Origin: an uncultured Flavobacteriaceae bacterium
GTDB lineage: Bacteria > Bacteroidota > Bacteroidia > Flavobacteriales > Flavobacteriaceae
Assembly (NCBI GenBank): GCA_947495135.1
Contig: CANLXN010000004.1
Span: 62,001-126,000 of the forward strand
Reading direction: 5' to 3'
DNA length: 64,000 nucleotides
Part shown: positions 1 through 8,606 of the stretch, one piece after another
Layout of the letters: every line of letters starts with the position of its first letter
Numbering within the stretch: position 1 is the first letter of the stretch
Made by a program: the position numbers and the translations under genes
Notes under the pieces: generated by a model
What the model was told of the DNA's origin: nothing
What the model saw: the letters and a program-made list of their open reading frames with translations, nothing else
Databases searched by the model: none

Positions 1-584
1 TGAGCGGACTACTTCAATTTAAATGGAATGAGGAAACGCAATTTTCGCTTAAAATAATTATCTCTATGATACCCGCGGTATTGGTGGGACTGTTCTTTGA
101 AGAGCAACTAGAATCAATGTTTGGCGGAAGTATTGCCCTCGTTGGAGCAATGCTTATTGTAACAGCTATTTTATTATGGTTTGCGGACAGGGCAAAACAT
201 ACTGGAAAACCCGTGACGTTTAAAAATGCTTTTGTAATTGGTATAGCACAAGCCATCGCTATGCTCCCAGGGATTTCTAGAAGTGGCGCAACTATTTCGA
301 CCTCTGTTTTACTTGGAAATGATAAGAGCAAAGCGGCTCGTTTTTCATTTTTAATGGTCGTTCCGCTTATCTTTGGTAAAATTGCAAAAGATATCCTCGG
401 TGGAGAATTAACCACTGAAGCAACCAACTTTGCATCGCTGGGACTAGGCTTTGCGGCTGCATTTATATCTGGACTGTTTGCATGCACATGGATGATTGCA
501 CTGGTTCGCAAGAGTAAATTGAGCTGGTTTGCTATCTACTGTCTAGTGGTTGGTGTTATTGCCATTATTGTTAGCTTTACCTAA
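1..584 (+). CDS. uppP: undecaprenyl-diphosphatase UppP/BacA (5' truncated)
   Basis: The reading frame is open from base 3, so the gene is cut by the window edge and only the C-terminal 190 or so residues are visible. The family removes a phosphate from undecaprenyl diphosphate on the outer face of the inner membrane, recycling the lipid carrier of peptidoglycan synthesis. The visible part shows several hydrophobic membrane segments and the family signature PGISRSGATIS, encoded near base 270, which forms the active site with an acidic motif in the missing N-terminus. The stop overlaps the truB start by one base (TAATG), so the two genes are translationally coupled. No damage is seen in the visible part. 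The family assignment is firm. Confidence 0.95.
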   Translation, partial: SGLLQFKWNEETQFSLKIIISMIPAVLVGLFFEEQLESMFGGSIALVGAMLIVTAILLWFADRAKHTGKPVTFKNAFVIGIAQAIAMLPGISRSGATISTSVLLGNDKSKAARFSFLMVVPLIFGKIAKDILGGELTTEATNFASLGLGFAAAFISGLFACTWMIALVRKSKLSWFAIYCLVVGVIAIIVSFT

Positions 585-1276
585 TGAATGTAGAAGACTA
601 TTTAAGCGGACAAGTTTTGCTTATCGACAAACCTCTTAACTGGACTTCTTTCCAAGTGGTGAATAAGGTACGTTGGCTCATTAGAAAGCAATTCAGTTTA
701 AAAAAATTAAAAGTAGGTCATGCTGGGACTTTAGATCCATTGGCAACAGGCTTACTTATTCTTTGTACTGGAAAATTCACCAAAAAGATTGACACCTATC
801 AAGCGCAGGAGAAGGAATATACTGGCACCATTACCTTAGGCGCAACTACTCCTAGTTACGATTTAGAAAGTGAGATTGATCAAACTTTTGATATTTCGGG
901 GATTAGTTCAGAAATGATTCACGCGGCTACCCAACAATTTGTAGGTGACATCCAACAGCACCCTCCTATCTTTTCAGCACTAAAAAAAGATGGTAAACGA
1001 TTGTACGAATTCGCAAGAGCTGGAGAAGAGGTAGAGATTCCTGCTAGAAACATTCACATTTCAGCATTTAAAATTACCAATATTGACTTACCAAACATAG
1101 ACTTTAGAGTAGCGTGTGGTAAGGGAACTTATATTCGCTCGCTCGCTCATGACTTCGGAAAAGCCCTGGACAATGGTGCTCATCTTTCGGTTTTGAGACG
1201 TACTAAAATTGGTGAGTTTGATGTAGCCAATGCAGTTTCCATAGAAGAGTTTGAGCAGATGCTTACTTCTTCTTAA
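584..1276 (+). CDS. truB: tRNA pseudouridine(55) synthase TruB
   Basis: Isomerises uridine 55 in the T-loop of tRNAs to pseudouridine. The catalytic aspartate is Asp51 in the motif GHAGTLDPLATG, and the N-terminal LLIDKPLNWTSF segment is typical of the family. The protein has 230 residues, a short form lacking the long C-terminal PUA-type extension, which is usual in Bacteroidota. The ATG overlaps the uppP stop by one base, and this uppP-truB pairing fits a common flavobacterial operon. The alternative ATG at 588 is out of frame, so the annotated start is the natural one. Confidence 0.96.
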   Translation: MNVEDYLSGQVLLIDKPLNWTSFQVVNKVRWLIRKQFSLKKLKVGHAGTLDPLATGLLILCTGKFTKKIDTYQAQEKEYTGTITLGATTPSYDLESEIDQTFDISGISSEMIHAATQQFVGDIQQHPPIFSALKKDGKRLYEFARAGEEVEIPARNIHISAFKITNIDLPNIDFRVACGKGTYIRSLAHDFGKALDNGAHLSVLRRTKIGEFDVANAVSIEEFEQMLTSS

Positions 1277-1472
1277 TTATTCTTTAACAAACCTTTTGGT
1301 CCATGTATTTCCACCATAATTTACTGTGCCTTTATGAATTACCTGGTATTTTGGCAGACTCAATAGACAGGAAGGTTTTATGTGTGCAACAAGAACCAAT
1401 TTTATGCAAAATGAGCGTTAATAATTCCTAAAATATTTCAGTAATCCCCTACAAATCTGCATATTTGCAACC

Positions 1473-2177
1473 TTGAACTTTAATTATTCCTATAGAGCCT
1501 TTCTAATTACCTGTCTTTTAACAGGGAACTTGGTGTTGCTTTTGGTTAGTGTGAAACTTTCTGAAAAGGAACCTGAGCCCGAACTTATGGCTGTTGAATA
1601 TACGGTAGAAATACCTGAAGAAGAATTGGCCATCAACAACACTGAAAAAGTGAAAATTGAGACTAATACTGCCTACAACGAGGCTGAAGAGTTTATTAAA
1701 GAATTGGAAAACAGCCGTAACAACGAAGAAGAAGTTCCTCAAGAAACTTCTAACGAAACAGATGCTGGTGAAAAAGCAGCTTACAACAGCGATTATGCAC
1801 TTAATGATGTAAAAGATCAACTTCAAAGTGTAAAGGAACGACTCGCTGAAAACGCAAAGAAAAATAAAAAGAAAACACCTAGCAGTGCTACCAATAAAAA
1901 GACAACCATTAGTTATCGCCTAGTGGATAGAAAAGCGTTAACAATTAGAAATCCCGTCTACACTTGCGATGCAGGAGGAAAAATCGTTATTAATATTGAG
2001 GTCGACCAGTTGGGTAGAGTGATAAAAACTAGTTTCAACAAAGCGTCTTCCACAACCACCAATGGTTGTTTAATTGATAGCGCGATGCTGTATGCAAGCA
2101 AAGCTAAGTTTACTACTAAGGCCGGTAAGACCAAGCAAATGGGAACTATATCTTATACATTCCCCGGACAGCGTTAA
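1473..2177 (+). CDS. TonB-like energy transducer family protein
   Basis: A 234-residue protein with a TTG start; no ATG lies nearby in frame. Residues about 8-28 form one membrane anchor. A long acidic and charged stretch (residues 30-145, probably partly coiled coil) follows. The C-terminal 90 residues resemble the TonB C-terminal fold: a GKIVINIEVDQLGRV strand pattern, a Cys-containing helix and a final GTISYTFPGQ strand. By family knowledge such proteins span the periplasm and may link the proton-motive force to outer-membrane receptors, but no ExbB/ExbD genes are beside it, so the partner is unknown. It ends tail-to-tail with the next gene, sharing the TTAA stop overlap. Confidence 0.7.
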   Translation: MNFNYSYRAFLITCLLTGNLVLLLVSVKLSEKEPEPELMAVEYTVEIPEEELAINNTEKVKIETNTAYNEAEEFIKELENSRNNEEEVPQETSNETDAGEKAAYNSDYALNDVKDQLQSVKERLAENAKKNKKKTPSSATNKKTTISYRLVDRKALTIRNPVYTCDAGGKIVINIEVDQLGRVIKTSFNKASSTTTNGCLIDSAMLYASKAKFTTKAGKTKQMGTISYTFPGQR

Positions 2178-2797
2178 TCAATTAATTCCGCTAGATCCGA
2201 AATTACACTCTGAGACTTATCTTTATTATACCAGACCTGCAAGTCTTGCTTAAATTCTGGAGTTAATCCACCGTGTTCGGCCTTGTAATCATTTACCAGT
2301 TGAGTTGCAATAGAAGGTCTTGGACCCCATTCTTTTAATTTATTGGTTTCATGATCTAACATAATAAGTTTTGGAATAGACATTGCGCCGTTGGTGAGAA
2401 AAGCATTCATGAGTTCGAGATTCTCGTCTCTAAGAACCACCTGAAGATCTACGTTAGGAGCTAATTGAGCCACTTTGTTGATGGCAGGCATAGTTTGCGC
2501 AGCATCTCCACACCAACTCTCTGTAATAACCACCCAAGTTTGTTTTCTTGTAAAACTTTTAAATTTCTTCTCTATTTCTTCGGAAATTTTCACTGTTTTA
2601 TCTCCTCGCTTCATTCTAGAATGATTGAGTAGGGTATAATTAGCCAATGCCTCCGTTTGAACTGGTCCTGTAGAAGTGCCGTTGGCAACATGAGTTTCCA
2701 CTTCATCTCTATACGATTGATAGGTCTGTCCGTTCTTCAGACTCTTGCCAATAAGCGCTATTTTATCTGTGTTTTCAATCATCAAATTTGTTTCCAT
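2174..2797 (-). CDS. thioredoxin-family protein with monothiol CGDA site
   Basis: A 207-residue soluble protein of the thioredoxin-like superfamily. The active-site region reads ESWCGDAAQTMPAI, so the usual CxxC is reduced to a single cysteine, Cys96, followed by Gly-Asp-Ala. A cis-proline equivalent appears in MSIPKLIML. A helical N-terminal region of about 80 residues precedes the fold. The single cysteine rules out classical dithiol exchange and suggests a redox sensor, peroxidase-like or glutathione/bacillithiol-linked role; that is inference. The start at 2797 gives METNLMIENT; an internal ATG six codons in is also possible. Convergent with the TonB-like gene with a 4-base overlap. Confidence 0.8.
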   Translation of the reverse strand: METNLMIENTDKIALIGKSLKNGQTYQSYRDEVETHVANGTSTGPVQTEALANYTLLNHSRMKRGDKTVKISEEIEKKFKSFTRKQTWVVITESWCGDAAQTMPAINKVAQLAPNVDLQVVLRDENLELMNAFLTNGAMSIPKLIMLDHETNKLKEWGPRPSIATQLVNDYKAEHGGLTPEFKQDLQVWYNKDKSQSVISDLAELID

Positions 2798-2934
2798 GCA
2801 AATTAAGTCGCTAAATTAATAAAAACTTACGTCCTCAATAATTATGCATTTGGCACTAGAGAAGTATGTTCTAGGTTTTGTAACTTCACCACGACCGATT
2901 TCTAATTTCAATTTACACAACAACGACCATTACG

Positions 2935-3510
2935 ATGAAAAGAAGATGTTCCTGGTGCGGCGATGACCCGCTTTATATAGCTTACCATGATGAGGAATGG
3001 GGAGTTCCTGTAAAAGACGATGCTGCTCTCTTCGAATTTTTAATTCTTGAAACTTTTCAGGCGGGGTTGAGTTGGATTACCGTTCTTAGAAAACGAGAAA
3101 ATTTCAGAAAAGCATTTGATCAATTTGATTATAAAAAAATAGCTAAATACAATCAGCAGAAAATTGATTCGCTGCTTCAAGATGCGGGAATCATTAGAAA
3201 TAAATTGAAAGTTCATGCTACCATTAGCAATGCCATCGCCTTTATGGAGGTTCAAAGGGAATTTGGCAGTTTCAGCAGCTACATCTGGAGCTTTGTAGAC
3301 CATAAGCCAATCCAAAACAAAGCAAAAACCCTCAAAGATGTGCCTGCAAACACACCGCTAAGTGATAAACTAAGTAAGGATTTAAAGAAACGCGGGTTCA
3401 AATTTGTTGGTACTACTGTGGTTTATGCACACATGCAGGCCACCGGTATGGTAAACGATCACGTGACCGATTGTTTTCGATATGAGGAGGTTGTTGGAGG
3501 TAACAAATAA
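2935..3510 (+). CDS. tag: DNA-3-methyladenine glycosylase I
   Basis: Excises 3-methyladenine from alkylated DNA as the first step of base-excision repair. The protein has 191 residues, the family length. The zinc ligands known from E. coli Tag are all present at equivalent positions: Cys5, His18, His176 and Cys180. The N-terminal CSWCGDDPLYIAYHDEEWG and the LETFQAGLSWITVLRKRE helix are family hallmarks. The gene stands alone; the upstream 137 bases separate it from a divergent thioredoxin-like gene, so both are probably expressed from this intergenic region. Confidence 0.97.
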   Translation: MKRRCSWCGDDPLYIAYHDEEWGVPVKDDAALFEFLILETFQAGLSWITVLRKRENFRKAFDQFDYKKIAKYNQQKIDSLLQDAGIIRNKLKVHATISNAIAFMEVQREFGSFSSYIWSFVDHKPIQNKAKTLKDVPANTPLSDKLSKDLKKRGFKFVGTTVVYAHMQATGMVNDHVTDCFRYEEVVGGNK

Positions 3511-3626
3511 CGCTTACTCTTCAAAAATCACCGTTTTATGAATTGAGATGAACGCTTACTAATCTAGGTCTTAGGAATAGGAAAACATGAGATAGATTTG
3601 AAAAATAATTTAAATCACATCAACTT

Positions 3627-3992
3627 ATGTCAACCAATAAATTTTTAATAACACTACTGAAGTGGATACCTTCGCTAATAGTAACCCTATTTTTTGTTCC
3701 CAATGCTTTAAATAAAATAATGAACCCAAATGAGACAGGAAAGATTGTTGAAAATAGCACTGTTTTAACAATTACGGGCATATATCTATTAACTGCCACT
3801 GCCTTATTTCTATATAATAAAACAATCCTCGCTGGGACGACCCTTTTAGCCTTTTATATGACGTTTATAACGTTTATTCATTTATACAAAGGAAAACCCT
3901 ACGAAGTAGCTATGCTCATCGTGATGGCGACGATATTCGCTGCGCACATAAGAAAACCTCTATTGTTTAAAAAGACGGATGCGATTAGTTAA
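3627..3992 (+). CDS. DoxX-like small membrane protein
   Basis: A 121-residue integral membrane protein with four predicted hydrophobic helices (residues about 9-28, 44-63, 65-87 and 90-107), which is the DoxX/DUF-like four-helix topology. The Pro-Asn-Ala-Leu-Asn-Lys-Ile segment after helix 1 is typical of DoxX-like proteins. Function is not known; DoxX relatives have been linked to redox or quinone-related membrane processes, but nothing here proves that. Its 3' end overlaps the next convergent gene by 8 bases. Confidence 0.6.
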   Translation: MSTNKFLITLLKWIPSLIVTLFFVPNALNKIMNPNETGKIVENSTVLTITGIYLLTATALFLYNKTILAGTTLLAFYMTFITFIHLYKGKPYEVAMLIVMATIFAAHIRKPLLFKKTDAIS

Positions 3993-4317
3993 TTATCGCT
4001 ACTGCTATATAAGGATTGCCTTCAAACTTCATATCCAACGCTTTTAAAGTTTGTTTGTAACGAAATAGGGTTTCCTTATCTGAAATCTTTTCATACTGAA
4101 ACACCTTCTCGAACCATTTCTTCGCGCTGCGAAAATTATTTCTATAGTAGTGTTCGTTGGCCAACTTAAGGTAGATGGTTGGAGTACCATATCCTTCTTT
4201 GACAACTTCTTCATAAACTTTGGCTACATCGATGTCTCGATTAACATCTGTTTGGGCTTGCATGGAATGGGTCATGCCTAAGCACACGACCACCATTAGT
4301 GGAATTAATTTTTTCAT
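3985..4317 (-). CDS. small secreted TPR-type protein
   Basis: A 110-residue protein with a signal peptide (MKKLIPLMVVVCLGMTHSMQA, cleavage near residue 21). Residues 32-98 form about two tetratricopeptide-like helical pairs (YLKLANEHYYRNNFRSAKKWFEKV). The sequence resembles the N-terminal TPR part of larger flavobacterial outer-membrane OmpA/PorE-like proteins, but no OmpA domain follows, so it is either a free-standing short paralogue or a relic of such a protein. It is exported to the periplasm; function unknown. It overlaps the DoxX-like gene by 8 bases tail-to-tail. Confidence 0.7.
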   Translation of the reverse strand: MKKLIPLMVVVCLGMTHSMQAQTDVNRDIDVAKVYEEVVKEGYGTPTIYLKLANEHYYRNNFRSAKKWFEKVFQYEKISDKETLFRYKQTLKALDMKFEGNPYIAVAIIN

Positions 4318-4427
4318 AAGTGGGGTTTAAGAAAAATCTTACGCTAATCTGTTGATTTTAAGTGATAAAACCTAATTTATTCGATGAAATACTCAAAGTT
4401 TATCAATTATTTCACATTTCAAAATAA

Positions 4428-4453
4428 AAAACACCGCCATATGGCGGTGTTTT
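4428..4453 (-). terminator. rho-independent terminator after the deiminase gene
   Basis: A perfect inverted repeat ACACCGCCAT/ATGGCGGTGT at 4431-4450, flanked by AAA and TTT and followed on the minus strand by a T-rich tract. It lies 23 bases past the stop codon of the deiminase gene. Confidence 0.9.
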
Positions 4454-4475
4454 AAAGATATGCTGTTTTTCTTAA

Positions 4476-6215
4476 CTATATTTTCACAACTCGTTTTACC
4501 ACAGATCCAAAGTCTCCTTTGAAAGTGACAAACAGGGTTCCTTGCCATTCTTCATTTAAGTTCATAGAAAAGGTCCCACTAGCAGTTTCCAGACTCGATC
4601 TACTTAATTCCTGACCTAACATATTGTAAACAGTGACTTCAATAGGACCTGCAATATTGTTTAAATTAAAGTTTACCTCACCAGTTGTAGGATTTGGATA
4701 AGGGGCCGAAATATTCTTAGCCGCCCAGTCTTCAACCGATAATACGGCTACATCAATAGTCCAATTACCTTCTGGAGCTACCATTGGTCTTGTAATACTT
4801 TTTCCAGAGTTGGCAGTTGCTTCAATATAATATTCTACATAGCCGGTATTAGGAATAACAATATCTGTAGTCCAGTCGCTATCGCTTACAAAAGTCATCG
4901 GACTTTCATTAAAAGTACTAGCTCCTTCTTCTTTCCAAAACACCGATGCGGAGGCAACTCCAGAATTGTGCTTAATCATTGCATCCAAGGTAACCGTGCT
5001 TTCGGCATTTGCAAGTTCGACTGGCTGGTGAACGATCCAAAGCGGATTTTCCACTCCAATGGTATGTGTAATACAGTGTATAGCGCCTACTTGGGCAATT
5101 AGATTCTCTCCAGAGTTATCTACGTCAATCCCTACAATATTGTACCCTGGCATCATCTCTTCCCATTGTGCTAGAGCAGGAATATCAACTTCCGGGCGAT
5201 AAATAGGAAGTAAAATGGTTTTATTTACAAAAATAGCGTTGGTGTAGTTTCGATAGTATCCACCATTATCTGGGTACGCACCGCTTGTACTAGGTGGAGA
5301 AGGGATTCGCTTTATCTTATATGGAGTTCCAAAAGCCGAAACAAAATTATCTTGTACGTATTGTATGTTTTCTTCAATTTGTGGTCCATCTGCTACTCCT
5401 GTAGGATATTCTGCTACTAATAATGTTTCCTCATCTAATAACTTCATGTGCATATCAATATGATTAATCACATCGTATGGAAGTGCTGTCATTTTAATAT
5501 AATTATCAATCCCCATGTAGGCATTCATAATATCGTCGATTTGAGCTTCCGTTTTTGCACTTACACCGTATGGATTTCCAGCTTCATTTTCTTCCAAAAT
5601 CAATTCGGAAGCGAATGCGTTTCCTAAGCCGTCACTCATATAATTTCCTCCAGTATTTACTAAGTCGTTTGTCCCAGAGTCTGTTATGTAAATTGGAATT
5701 CCAAAGTTAGTGGCATGGGCAGAAGGCATTATATCGTCCAACGGTCTTGGTCTGTTATAAATCCAATCTACCAACGCACGTTCACCAACGTCATCGCTAT
5801 AAATAGTATTACCAGCATAATCTCTAATCCAAATACTATTCCATGGCTCGGCCATAAAAATAACATTGGTTAAATCCACGCCATTCGAGGTGAGATAGTT
5901 TGAAACTGAAGTCTCGTTTTGCGTAGTAATAATAACCTTACACTCTTGCACTGCGGCCTCTACAATCTGGCGCAGGATATTCGGAAAGCTAGGCTGCCAA
6001 GTAATCACTAGATATTCCACCTCTTCCCATTCTGCCATTGCTCTAACTGGCCCTTCGGGAGGATCGGTAACGCGCGAACTTTTAAAGCTAACATCTTTGA
6101 TTAGACCCTTTTCGGCATCGGTTAAATAATGTGGTAGGACTTCTTGGGCCGAAACGTATGAAAAGTTAAAAACGAAGGCAAGAAGTAAAATGGAATTGTA
6201 GCAGATTTTTTTCAT
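4476..6215 (-). CDS. secreted peptidylarginine/agmatine deiminase-family protein with T9SS sorting domain
   Basis: The start at 6215 (MKKICYNS) is chosen over an upstream ATG at 6257 because it begins a clean signal peptide (residues 1-23, ending VSAQ). Residues about 40-395 are a guanidino-group-modifying domain of the PAD_porph type. Residues matching the Porphyromonas PPAD site are visible: Asp132 (WIRDYAG), His252 and Asp254 (NHIDMH), an Asn near 323-326 and nucleophile Cys381 (IHCITH). An Ig-like region follows, and residues about 505-579 form a type A type IX secretion sorting domain (APYPNPTTGEVNF... ending VVKRVVKI). It would release ammonia from arginine-type guanidino groups, producing citrulline, outside the cell. 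Whether the substrate is peptidyl-arginine or agmatine cannot be told from sequence. Confidence 0.9.
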   Translation of the reverse strand: MKKICYNSILLLAFVFNFSYVSAQEVLPHYLTDAEKGLIKDVSFKSSRVTDPPEGPVRAMAEWEEVEYLVITWQPSFPNILRQIVEAAVQECKVIITTQNETSVSNYLTSNGVDLTNVIFMAEPWNSIWIRDYAGNTIYSDDVGERALVDWIYNRPRPLDDIMPSAHATNFGIPIYITDSGTNDLVNTGGNYMSDGLGNAFASELILEENEAGNPYGVSAKTEAQIDDIMNAYMGIDNYIKMTALPYDVINHIDMHMKLLDEETLLVAEYPTGVADGPQIEENIQYVQDNFVSAFGTPYKIKRIPSPPSTSGAYPDNGGYYRNYTNAIFVNKTILLPIYRPEVDIPALAQWEEMMPGYNIVGIDVDNSGENLIAQVGAIHCITHTIGVENPLWIVHQPVELANAESTVTLDAMIKHNSGVASASVFWKEEGASTFNESPMTFVSDSDWTTDIVIPNTGYVEYYIEATANSGKSITRPMVAPEGNWTIDVAVLSVEDWAAKNISAPYPNPTTGEVNFNLNNIAGPIEVTVYNMLGQELSRSSLETASGTFSMNLNEEWQGTLFVTFKGDFGSVVKRVVKI

Positions 6216-6277
6216 TGTAGTCTTAATTTGGAATACGAATATACTGAAAATCAACAAGTATATAAAACTACTGATAA

Positions 6278-6919
6278 TCAGTTCTTTAAATATTTTAAAA
6301 ACACTTCTCTAGAAATTTCTTGCGCTCCCAATGTCTCTAGATGCCGTGTGTAAACTTGACAATCTATAAGCAGATAATCGTTTTCTTCTAAATAGGCCAC
6401 CCAATGAGCGAAACCTACTTTAGATGCGTCACTCACTTTGGTGAACATACTCTCCCCGCAGAATACTTTTTTTTCTGGCAGATCGATACCGTAAAGACCT
6501 CCTACAAGTTCCCCATCCATCCAGACTTCTACCGAAACAGCGTGCCCTAATTGATGGAGATTTTCATAAGCAGTGATCATTTCTTCCGTAATCCAAGTTC
6601 CCTGTTGCCCTTCTCTTTTCATTTGTGAGCAATTTCTGATTACTTCAGAAAAACATTGGTTATGTGTTACCTGGAAGAGTTTCTTGTTAATTGTTTTCTG
6701 CAAACTTTTGGAGATCTTTAAATCCTTCGGAAAGAGCACCATCCTTGGATTTGGACTCCACCACAAAATAGGGTCTTGCTCATCGTACCAGGGAAATATA
6801 CCCGAACGGTATGCTAGCAATAGTCGTTCTGGCGACAAATCTCCCCCAATAGCCAATAGTCCTTCATCTGAAGCATCAGCGGGAGATGGAAACTTTATAG
6901 AACCGTCGAGATAAATCAT
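6278..6919 (-). CDS. aat: leucyl/phenylalanyl-tRNA-protein transferase
   Basis: Transfers Leu or Phe from aminoacyl-tRNA to N-terminal Lys or Arg of proteins, marking them for ClpS/ClpAP degradation in the N-degron pathway. The 213-residue protein has the family blocks FPSPADASDEGLLAIGGDL, AYRSGIFPWY, WWSPNPRMVL, GGLYGI, CGESMF and the C-terminal DCQVYTRHLETLGA. Length and motifs are complete. It lies 62 bases downstream of the deiminase start on the same strand; no functional link is evident. Confidence 0.97.
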   Translation of the reverse strand: MIYLDGSIKFPSPADASDEGLLAIGGDLSPERLLLAYRSGIFPWYDEQDPILWWSPNPRMVLFPKDLKISKSLQKTINKKLFQVTHNQCFSEVIRNCSQMKREGQQGTWITEEMITAYENLHQLGHAVSVEVWMDGELVGGLYGIDLPEKKVFCGESMFTKVSDASKVGFAHWVAYLEENDYLLIDCQVYTRHLETLGAQEISREVFLKYLKN

Positions 6920-7014
6920 TTATTAGTTGAAGTTAGCTGATAACACCAAAATTTTTCTTCTTCAGCATCCAACAAAGTACTGCTATTGCTAGGTGTCCAG
7001 AAACGATTTTATAA

Positions 7015-7061
7015 AAACGCCTAAGCATTTCGCCCGTTTAAAAGCGAAATCTCAGGCGTTT
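7015..7061 (-). terminator. two-tier hairpin terminator after the DUF3127 gene
   Basis: Nested inverted repeats: outer AAACGCCT (7015-7022) with AGGCGTTT (7054-7061), inner ATTTCGC (7027-7033) with GCGAAAT (7044-7050). On the minus strand the stem runs into TTTTTAT. It ends the DUF3127 transcript. The rest of the 6920-7142 gap shows only a small hairpin, ATACCTT/AAGGTAT, near 7112-7130. Confidence 0.8.
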
Positions 7062-7142
7062 AAATTTTGTGAGCACATCAGCGCTATAAATAGAATTGAT
7101 ATGACCTATGCATACCTTATTTAAAGGTATACTACGCTGACC

Positions 7143-7517
7143 CTAGAAAGGTAAGTCGTCGTGATCTTCTTCATTAAAGTCTGTTGCTGGCTCAAAAGCA
7201 TCTGCGGGCGGCATTGGAGGCATGTCTGGAGCTCCAGCCGCTGCAAGGTTCTCAATGCGCCATCCTTGAATAGAGTTAAAATACTTGGTTTCTCCTTGCG
7301 GATTCACCCACTCACGACCTCTTAGGTTGATACTCACTTTTACGTTTTGTCCAACCTGAAAGTTATTAAGTAAATCGGTTTTGTCTTGAACAAACTCGAT
7401 CATGATGTGTTGTGGATATTGTTCTTCAGTGGTTACCACCAATTCTCTCTTTCTGAAACCATTATTTCCAAAGGTTGCGGTTTCTCCTACCATTTTAATT
7501 TTTCCTTGTACTTCCAT
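7143..7517 (-). CDS. DUF3127 OB-fold-like protein with an SSB-type acidic tail
   Basis: A 124-residue protein of the DUF3127 family, common in Bacteroidota. Residues 1-85 look like a beta-rich OB-type fold (MEVQGKIKMVGETATFG... KVSINLRGREWV). A Pro/Ala linker follows, then the C-terminus EEDHDDLPF. This acidic-hydrophobic ending is the same kind of tip (DDLPF) that bacterial SSB uses to dock repair and replication enzymes; the true ssb in this window also ends DDDLPF. The tail is seen directly; a role in ssDNA transactions is inference. It is monocistronic, with its own terminator. Confidence 0.8.
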   Translation of the reverse strand: MEVQGKIKMVGETATFGNNGFRKRELVVTTEEQYPQHIMIEFVQDKTDLLNNFQVGQNVKVSINLRGREWVNPQGETKYFNSIQGWRIENLAAAGAPDMPPMPPADAFEPATDFNEEDHDDLPF

Positions 7518-7576
7518 TGTTAATGCTCGGTTCCTTTCTCCAAACTAGAGAAGGACACTCGTATTTTAAATTAAAC

Positions 7577-8470
7577 TTACTTATTATTATCTGTAATATC
7601 CTTGGCCATTAATAAAGTGATTGCCTCGTGCGAATTTCCTTCATTTAAGAGTGACTGTGCTTTTCTATGAATATCTTGAACAGAAAAAGCCTTTAAAAGG
7701 GATTCGTACTTTTCCGAAGAATTAATAAAAGCCAAAATTTCTTCTGTAGCGGGTAATTGTTCCACATTTCCTAACATTCCCAAATCATTTCCTGTTAATA
7801 TGGTACTCAACCTAATACTATCTGGTAAGCCGTCTACTCCAATTCCTAAGGTGCGCAGTGGTTTTTCAACTTCAAATAATCCATCTCTTGCTCTACTGTA
7901 CCAATTTCCACCTAGACGGGATACTGTATCTATTTTCACTGGGTCAATTTTACCTTCTGCGTCAAGTATATCCTCACTCACATGTAATTTAACCACTTCT
8001 GCAATTACTAAGTTTCCTGCTCCACCTTCCGTACCCAGTGCAATGACGTCATTCACTTTGCACTCAAATTGCACGGGAGCCTCCGCCACTCTTGGAGGAG
8101 TAACGATATCAGACTTCATTTCTGTGAATCCCGCTTTTACAAATTCGTTTACACCCTGGGCGTATTCTGTCGAAGAGAGACTCATTTGCTGCACCATGGA
8201 ATGACTTACAATGTTAATAACTACTTCCTTTGTTTCCAGCACATTTTCTAAGGTGTGCTTGGTGGTATTACCACGCACACGTCTGGCCGGAGAGAAAATC
8301 ATTATAGGCGGATTCGCACTAAAGACATTAAAAAAGCTATAAGGTGATAGGTTTACATTCCCATTACTGTCAACCGTACTGGCAAAACAAATAGGCCTAG
8401 GCGCAACTGCACCTAATAAATAACCATGTAATTGTGGTGTGGAAATTTCTTTTGGATCTATACTCAACAT
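7577..8470 (-). CDS. flavin reductase-family (FMN-binding split-barrel) protein
   Basis: The start is set at 8470 (MLSIDPKEIS), because the upstream in-frame ATG at 8518 adds 16 residues that do not look like the family; the product is 297 residues. The N-terminal 200 residues form the FMN-binding split barrel of flavin reductase-like proteins (GAVAPRPICFASTVD, NLSPYSFFN, RRVRGNTTKHTLEN). The C-terminal 80 residues are helical and family-specific. Members bind FMN and act as NAD(P)H:flavin oxidoreductases or related enzymes; the electron acceptor here is unknown. It lies 59 bases upstream of DUF3127 on the same strand. Confidence 0.85.
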   Translation of the reverse strand: MLSIDPKEISTPQLHGYLLGAVAPRPICFASTVDSNGNVNLSPYSFFNVFSANPPIMIFSPARRVRGNTTKHTLENVLETKEVVINIVSHSMVQQMSLSSTEYAQGVNEFVKAGFTEMKSDIVTPPRVAEAPVQFECKVNDVIALGTEGGAGNLVIAEVVKLHVSEDILDAEGKIDPVKIDTVSRLGGNWYSRARDGLFEVEKPLRTLGIGVDGLPDSIRLSTILTGNDLGMLGNVEQLPATEEILAFINSSEKYESLLKAFSVQDIHRKAQSLLNEGNSHEAITLLMAKDITDNNK

Positions 8471-8606
8471 CCTTGCAAATGTACCCAAACAACACGGCTT
8501 GTAAAAATTTGATCGCACAATAATATTAACAGATTTACATTATATTTAACGTACTTTCAAACGAACAACGAATGCCTTGAAAGAGCCGAACATCCAATAG
8601 CATCCT

